Part shown: positions 5,576 through 7,491 of the stretch, in pieces
How positions within the stretch are numbered: position 1 is the first letter of the stretch
Layout of the letters: each line of letters begins with the position of its first letter
Assembly (NCBI GenBank): GCA_937898445.1
Contig: CALEJY010000155.1
Location: forward strand, 1 to 7,491
Source: an uncultured Candidatus Melainabacteria bacterium
GTDB taxonomy: Bacteria; Cyanobacteriota; Vampirovibrionia; Gastranaerophilales; Gastranaerophilaceae
Direction of reading: 5' to 3'
Length of the DNA stretch: 7,491 nt
Program-made: the position numbers and the translations under genes
The notes under the pieces: generated by a model
Told to the model about the DNA's origin: nothing
The model's database searches: none
What the model saw: only the letters and a program-made list of their open reading frames with translations

Positions 5576-6280
5576 TCATTCTTTCATCGCAAATTTCTTT
5601 TTTGCAGTCAAATTTGAATTATCCAAATTTGCAGTTTCAATAAATTTTTTTGCCTCATTCACAGGAATTGCAAAACCTATTCCAATATTTGAAATATTGT
5701 TATCAGGGTTATAAATTGATTGCGAAATTCCGATAACTTCGCCTTGTGAATTTAAAAGCGGTCCGCCGGAACATCCCGGATTTATTGCTGCATCAGTTTG
5801 TATTCTACCTTTTGCATAATCAATTCTTGAAACAATTCCTGAGGTCAATGTTCCTGAAAATCCAAACGGATTGCCGATTGCCAAAACTTTTTGTCCGACT
5901 TTTACATCGGAAGAATCTCCAAAAGAAATCGTTCTTAAACGAGATTTTGGCGAAATTTTAAGTAATGCCAAATCGTTATTTTTCCCCATTTTGGCAAGAA
6001 CTGACGCTTTGTAAACCTTTCCATCAGAAGTTGTAACATCAATTTCTTTCGCCTCATCTATCACGTGAGAGCCTGTCAAAATCACACCATCAGAACGAAT
6101 TACGCACCCTGTACCTGCTGAAAATCCGTCTGCCAAATTTGCCTCAATCGCAACAATTGCAGGGTTAATTCTCTCATACACACTAATATTTATCAATTCA
6201 TCTGCTCCAAAATTTTGGGCTGAAACAGGCAAAATCGTTAACAAAAGAAACGTAAAATATATAACAAATTTCTTACACAT
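5576..6280 (-). CDS. Secreted trypsin-like serine protease, HtrA/Deg family without PDZ domain
   Basis: 234 aa. A signal peptide is visible (MCKK, hydrophobic 5-18, probable cleavage after VSA at residue 21), so it should act in the periplasm or envelope. The chymotrypsin fold carries the triad H72 (TGSHVID), D103 (NNDLALLKI) and S171 (NPGCSGGPL), plus the HtrA hallmarks IGNPFG (135-140), SGIVS (147-151), QTDAAINPG (161-169) and IGFAIPV (201-207). The protein stops soon after the protease domain, with a lysine-rich tail (AKKKFAMKE) and no PDZ domain, unlike DegP/DegQ/DegS. It may therefore lack peptide-sensing regulation or oligomerise differently. Position 170 is Cys where HtrA proteins usually have Asn, and Cys59 occupies the GTGC motif. 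The ATG has a good ribosome site (AAGGGGAG, 6284-6291 on the minus strand). It is divergent from ycf23 and shares its regulatory region. Confidence 0.92.
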   Translation of the reverse strand: MCKKFVIYFTFLLLTILPVSAQNFGADELINISVYERINPAIVAIEANLADGFSAGTGCVIRSDGVILTGSHVIDEAKEIDVTTSDGKVYKASVLAKMGKNNDLALLKISPKSRLRTISFGDSSDVKVGQKVLAIGNPFGFSGTLTSGIVSRIDYAKGRIQTDAAINPGCSGGPLLNSQGEVIGISQSIYNPDNNISNIGIGFAIPVNEAKKFIETANLDNSNLTAKKKFAMKE

Positions 6281-6330
6281 ATTCTCCCCTTTTACTAATA
6301 TTATGCGAGATTTAGAAATTTATTCATCAT

Positions 6331-6350
6331 CCTCAAAAAAATTTTTGGGG
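6331..6350. other. Hairpin in the htrA-ycf23 divergent region
   Basis: CCTCAAAA (6331-6338) pairs with TTTTGGGG (6343-6350) with one T-G wobble, around a short A/T loop. It sits about 50 bp upstream of the protease start and 7 bp before the palindrome at the ycf23 -35. On the minus strand it could be part of the protease leader. It could also be a fixed structural feature or chance in AT-rich DNA. Confidence 0.35.
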
Positions 6351-6356
6351 TTAGTT

Positions 6357-6373
6357 ATTGTAATTATTACAAT
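6357..6373. promoter_or_regulatory. 17-bp perfect palindrome, candidate Fur-superfamily operator
   Basis: ATTGTAAT-T-ATTACAAT is perfectly symmetrical around 6365 and contains the ycf23 -35 box. Its core TTGTAAT-N-ATTACAA has the 7-1-7 layout of Fur-superfamily operators. It differs by one base per arm from the Bacillus PerR box (TTATAATNATTATAA) and also by one base per arm from the Bacillus Zur box (TCGTAATNATTACGA). A bound protein here would block ycf23 transcription and could also affect the divergent protease gene. Which regulator binds is not determined by the sequence. Confidence 0.6.
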
Positions 6374-6386
6374 TTTAATGTATAAT
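6358..6386 (+). promoter_or_regulatory. Strong sigma-70-type promoter of ycf23
   Basis: TTGTAA (-35, 6358-6363, 4 of 6), an exact 17-bp spacer and a perfect TATAAT (-10, 6381-6386). Transcription would start near 6393, giving a leader of about 36 bases with an AAAGGAA ribosome site (6414-6420), 8 bp before the ATG at 6429. The -35 lies inside the palindrome 6357-6373. Confidence 0.7.
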
Positions 6387-6428
6387 TCAGAAAAAACTTC
6401 ACAATTTTATAAGAAAGGAAATTTTTAA

Positions 6429-7187
6429 ATGAGCAGAATTGATTTATTTAGACAACATTTGACAGAAAAAAGAGCAGTAAAAGTTATTGCCGGTATCGAC
6501 AATTTTGATATCGAAAACATTAAAAAAGTTGTATCTTCAGCTGAAAACGCAGGAGCTTCAGCAGTTGATATTTGTGCAAAACCTGAAATTATTTCTGAAA
6601 TCAGAAATATGACAGATATGCCAATTTTCGTATCTTCAATCGTACCTTCTGAATTGGTTAAAGCAGTTGAATTGGGTGCTGACGCTATCGAATTAGGAAA
6701 CTTTGACGTTCTTTACAAAAAAGGTATGTCATTCTCAGCTGATCAAGTTATGTCATTAGTTAAAGAAACTATGGATATGCTTGGTGATACAAGAACATTC
6801 TTCTGTGTAACAATTCCTGGAGAATTGTCAATCGCTGATCAAATCGATTTGGCTAGAAAATTAGAAACTATGGGTATTGACCTAATCCAAACAGAAGGTC
6901 ATTTCTCAGCTGATCACATTTCTGAAGGTGCTAGAGGTTTGATGGAAAGAGCTGAATTGACTATTTCTAACACAATTGAACTTTCTAGAAACATCGACCT
7001 TCCAATTATGACAGCTACAGCTATCAACCCAACAACAGCTCCATTTGCATTCGCAGCAGGTGCATCAGCTATCGGTTGTGGTTCTTGCATCAACAAAATG
7101 GATTCAGATTTGTCAATGATGGCAACTGCAAGAAGTCTTGTTGAAATTGCTTCAAGAAATGCTTTGAAAGTTGTTGAATTAGTTTAA
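6429..7187 (+). CDS. ycf23: Ycf23 / DUF561 protein (predicted TIM-barrel)
   Basis: 252 aa, full family length. The Ycf23 family is found mainly in cyanobacteria, plastids of algae and plants, and their relatives; its biochemical function is not established. The sequence has the alternating strand/helix pattern of a (beta/alpha)8 barrel: RAVKVIAGIDNFD (15-27), GASAVDICAKPEI (42-54), PIFVSSIVP (65-73), GADAIELGNFD (83-93), TFFCVTIPG (123-131), GIDLIQTEGHFS (149-160), PIMTATAINP (192-201) and GASAIGCGSCINKMDS (211-226). Acidic and cysteine residues at strand ends (C49, E157, C217, C220) suggest a phosphate-sugar or nucleotide-like ligand site, but that is inference. It has no signal peptide and should be cytosolic. 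Codon choice differs visibly from the neighbours (more GCT, GGT, TTC and AAC), as expected for a highly expressed gene. It is apparently monocistronic, with its own strong promoter, candidate operator and terminator. Confidence 0.93.
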   Translation: MSRIDLFRQHLTEKRAVKVIAGIDNFDIENIKKVVSSAENAGASAVDICAKPEIISEIRNMTDMPIFVSSIVPSELVKAVELGADAIELGNFDVLYKKGMSFSADQVMSLVKETMDMLGDTRTFFCVTIPGELSIADQIDLARKLETMGIDLIQTEGHFSADHISEGARGLMERAELTISNTIELSRNIDLPIMTATAINPTTAPFAFAAGASAIGCGSCINKMDSDLSMMATARSLVEIASRNALKVVELV

Positions 7188-7205
7188 TAACTGAAAAACA
7201 GATAT

Positions 7206-7235
7206 AAAAAAGCTCCTTAATATGGGAGCTTTTTT
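7206..7235. terminator. Bidirectional intrinsic terminator between ycf23 and the pilin-like gene
   Basis: AGCTCC (7211-7216) pairs with GGAGCT (7225-7230) around an 8-base loop, flanked by A6 on the left (7206-7211) and T6 on the right (7230-7235), so the stem can extend through A-T pairs. A T run follows the stem on either strand. It lies 18 bp after the ycf23 stop and 14 bp beyond the stop of the convergent pilin-like gene, so it can serve both. Confidence 0.88.
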
Positions 7236-7249
7236 GTTGCAAAAAATTT

Positions 7250-7491
7250 TTAATATGTCATTTGCCAATTGTCATTCAAGATTTTTCCGAAACAACCATG
7301 AAACGTAGTTCCATCGCCACTTGCACAATAGCTAGAAAAACTACTTTCTCGTTGAGCCGATGTCAAAGGTGCGCTTAAATTATCCCAAGTAGCTAAATCA
7401 TCTATTATACCATTACTTGTATATAAAAATAAAGCGAAAGCATCTCTACCAAATATATTCGGACCTTTTTGTCCGTTTACATCTACCACAA
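7250..7491 (-). CDS. Type IV pilin / pseudopilin-like protein, 3' end only
   Basis: Only the last 80 or so codons are present; the gene continues beyond 7491, so the prepilin N-terminus (leader, Phe/Glu helix) is not visible. The fragment begins VDVNGQKGPNIFGRDAFALF, a pattern common in C-terminal globular domains of GspG-like and type IV prepilin proteins, where VD.NG.KGPN..GRD.F precedes the final strands. Two cysteines follow (in SSYCASG and FHGCFGK, 11 residues apart) and may form a disulfide loop, as in many pilin D-regions. It ends in KILNDNWQMTY. An internal GTG at 7487-7489 is most likely a valine codon, not the start. It is convergent with ycf23. Together with the GspE/PilB-like gene it points to a pilus or secretion system in this organism. 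Confidence 0.75.
   Translation of the reverse strand, partial: VVDVNGQKGPNIFGRDAFALFLYTSNGIIDDLATWDNLSAPLTSAQRESSFSSYCASGDGTTFHGCFGKILNDNWQMTY

Overview
The window is AT-rich DNA carrying eight genes, seven complete and one running off the right edge. The best taxonomic clue is the gene at 6429-7187. It encodes a full-length Ycf23/DUF561 protein, a family known mainly from cyanobacteria and plastids. Alongside it are an MlaE-type permease of the kind cyanobacteria and plastids also carry (Ycf63-like), an outer-membrane-style (Gram-negative) gene set, low GC, a prepilin with a 'VDVNGxKGPN..GRD.F' signature and no photosynthesis genes. Together these suggest a non-photosynthetic relative of cyanobacteria (Melainabacteria/Vampirovibrionia, e.g. 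Gastranaerophilales). This assignment is inference from gene content.

Left half (1-4741): a signalling block. A sensor histidine kinase (191-1879; degenerate N-terminal receiver, GAF, HisKA, HATPase) converges on, and overlaps by 14 bp, a minus-strand gene of unknown function (1866-2723). Divergent from that gene is a two-gene unit. It encodes a single-domain CheY-like response regulator (2876-3238) and, 6 bp later, a GspE/PilB-like protein (3245-4627). The latter keeps an MshEN-type N-terminus and a Walker A loop, but its Walker B glutamate is displaced and the His box is lost. Kinase, receiver and pseudo-ATPase could form one pathway controlling a pilus or secretion machine, but the sequence does not prove they interact.

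Right half (4742-7491): an envelope block on the minus strand comprises an MlaE lipid-transport permease (4742-5470, own promoter, GTG start) and a short secreted HtrA/Deg-type serine protease without PDZ domain (5576-6280). Divergent from the protease is ycf23 (6429-7187), with a near-ideal sigma-70 promoter. Its -35 box is embedded in a 17-bp perfect palindrome whose 7-1-7 core resembles a Fur-superfamily (PerR/Zur) operator. A bidirectional terminator (7206-7235) separates ycf23 from the convergent 3' end of a type IV pilin-like gene (7250 to the edge).

Three gene borders (53-116, 4665-4741, 5549-5566) carry related CCCTT...AAGGG hairpins, which look like a dispersed intergenic repeat family. 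No tRNA, rRNA, CRISPR array, transposase or obvious foreign island was seen. The most interesting points are the palindromic operator before ycf23, the degenerate secretion-type ATPase paired with a lone receiver, and a possibly leaderless kinase mRNA.
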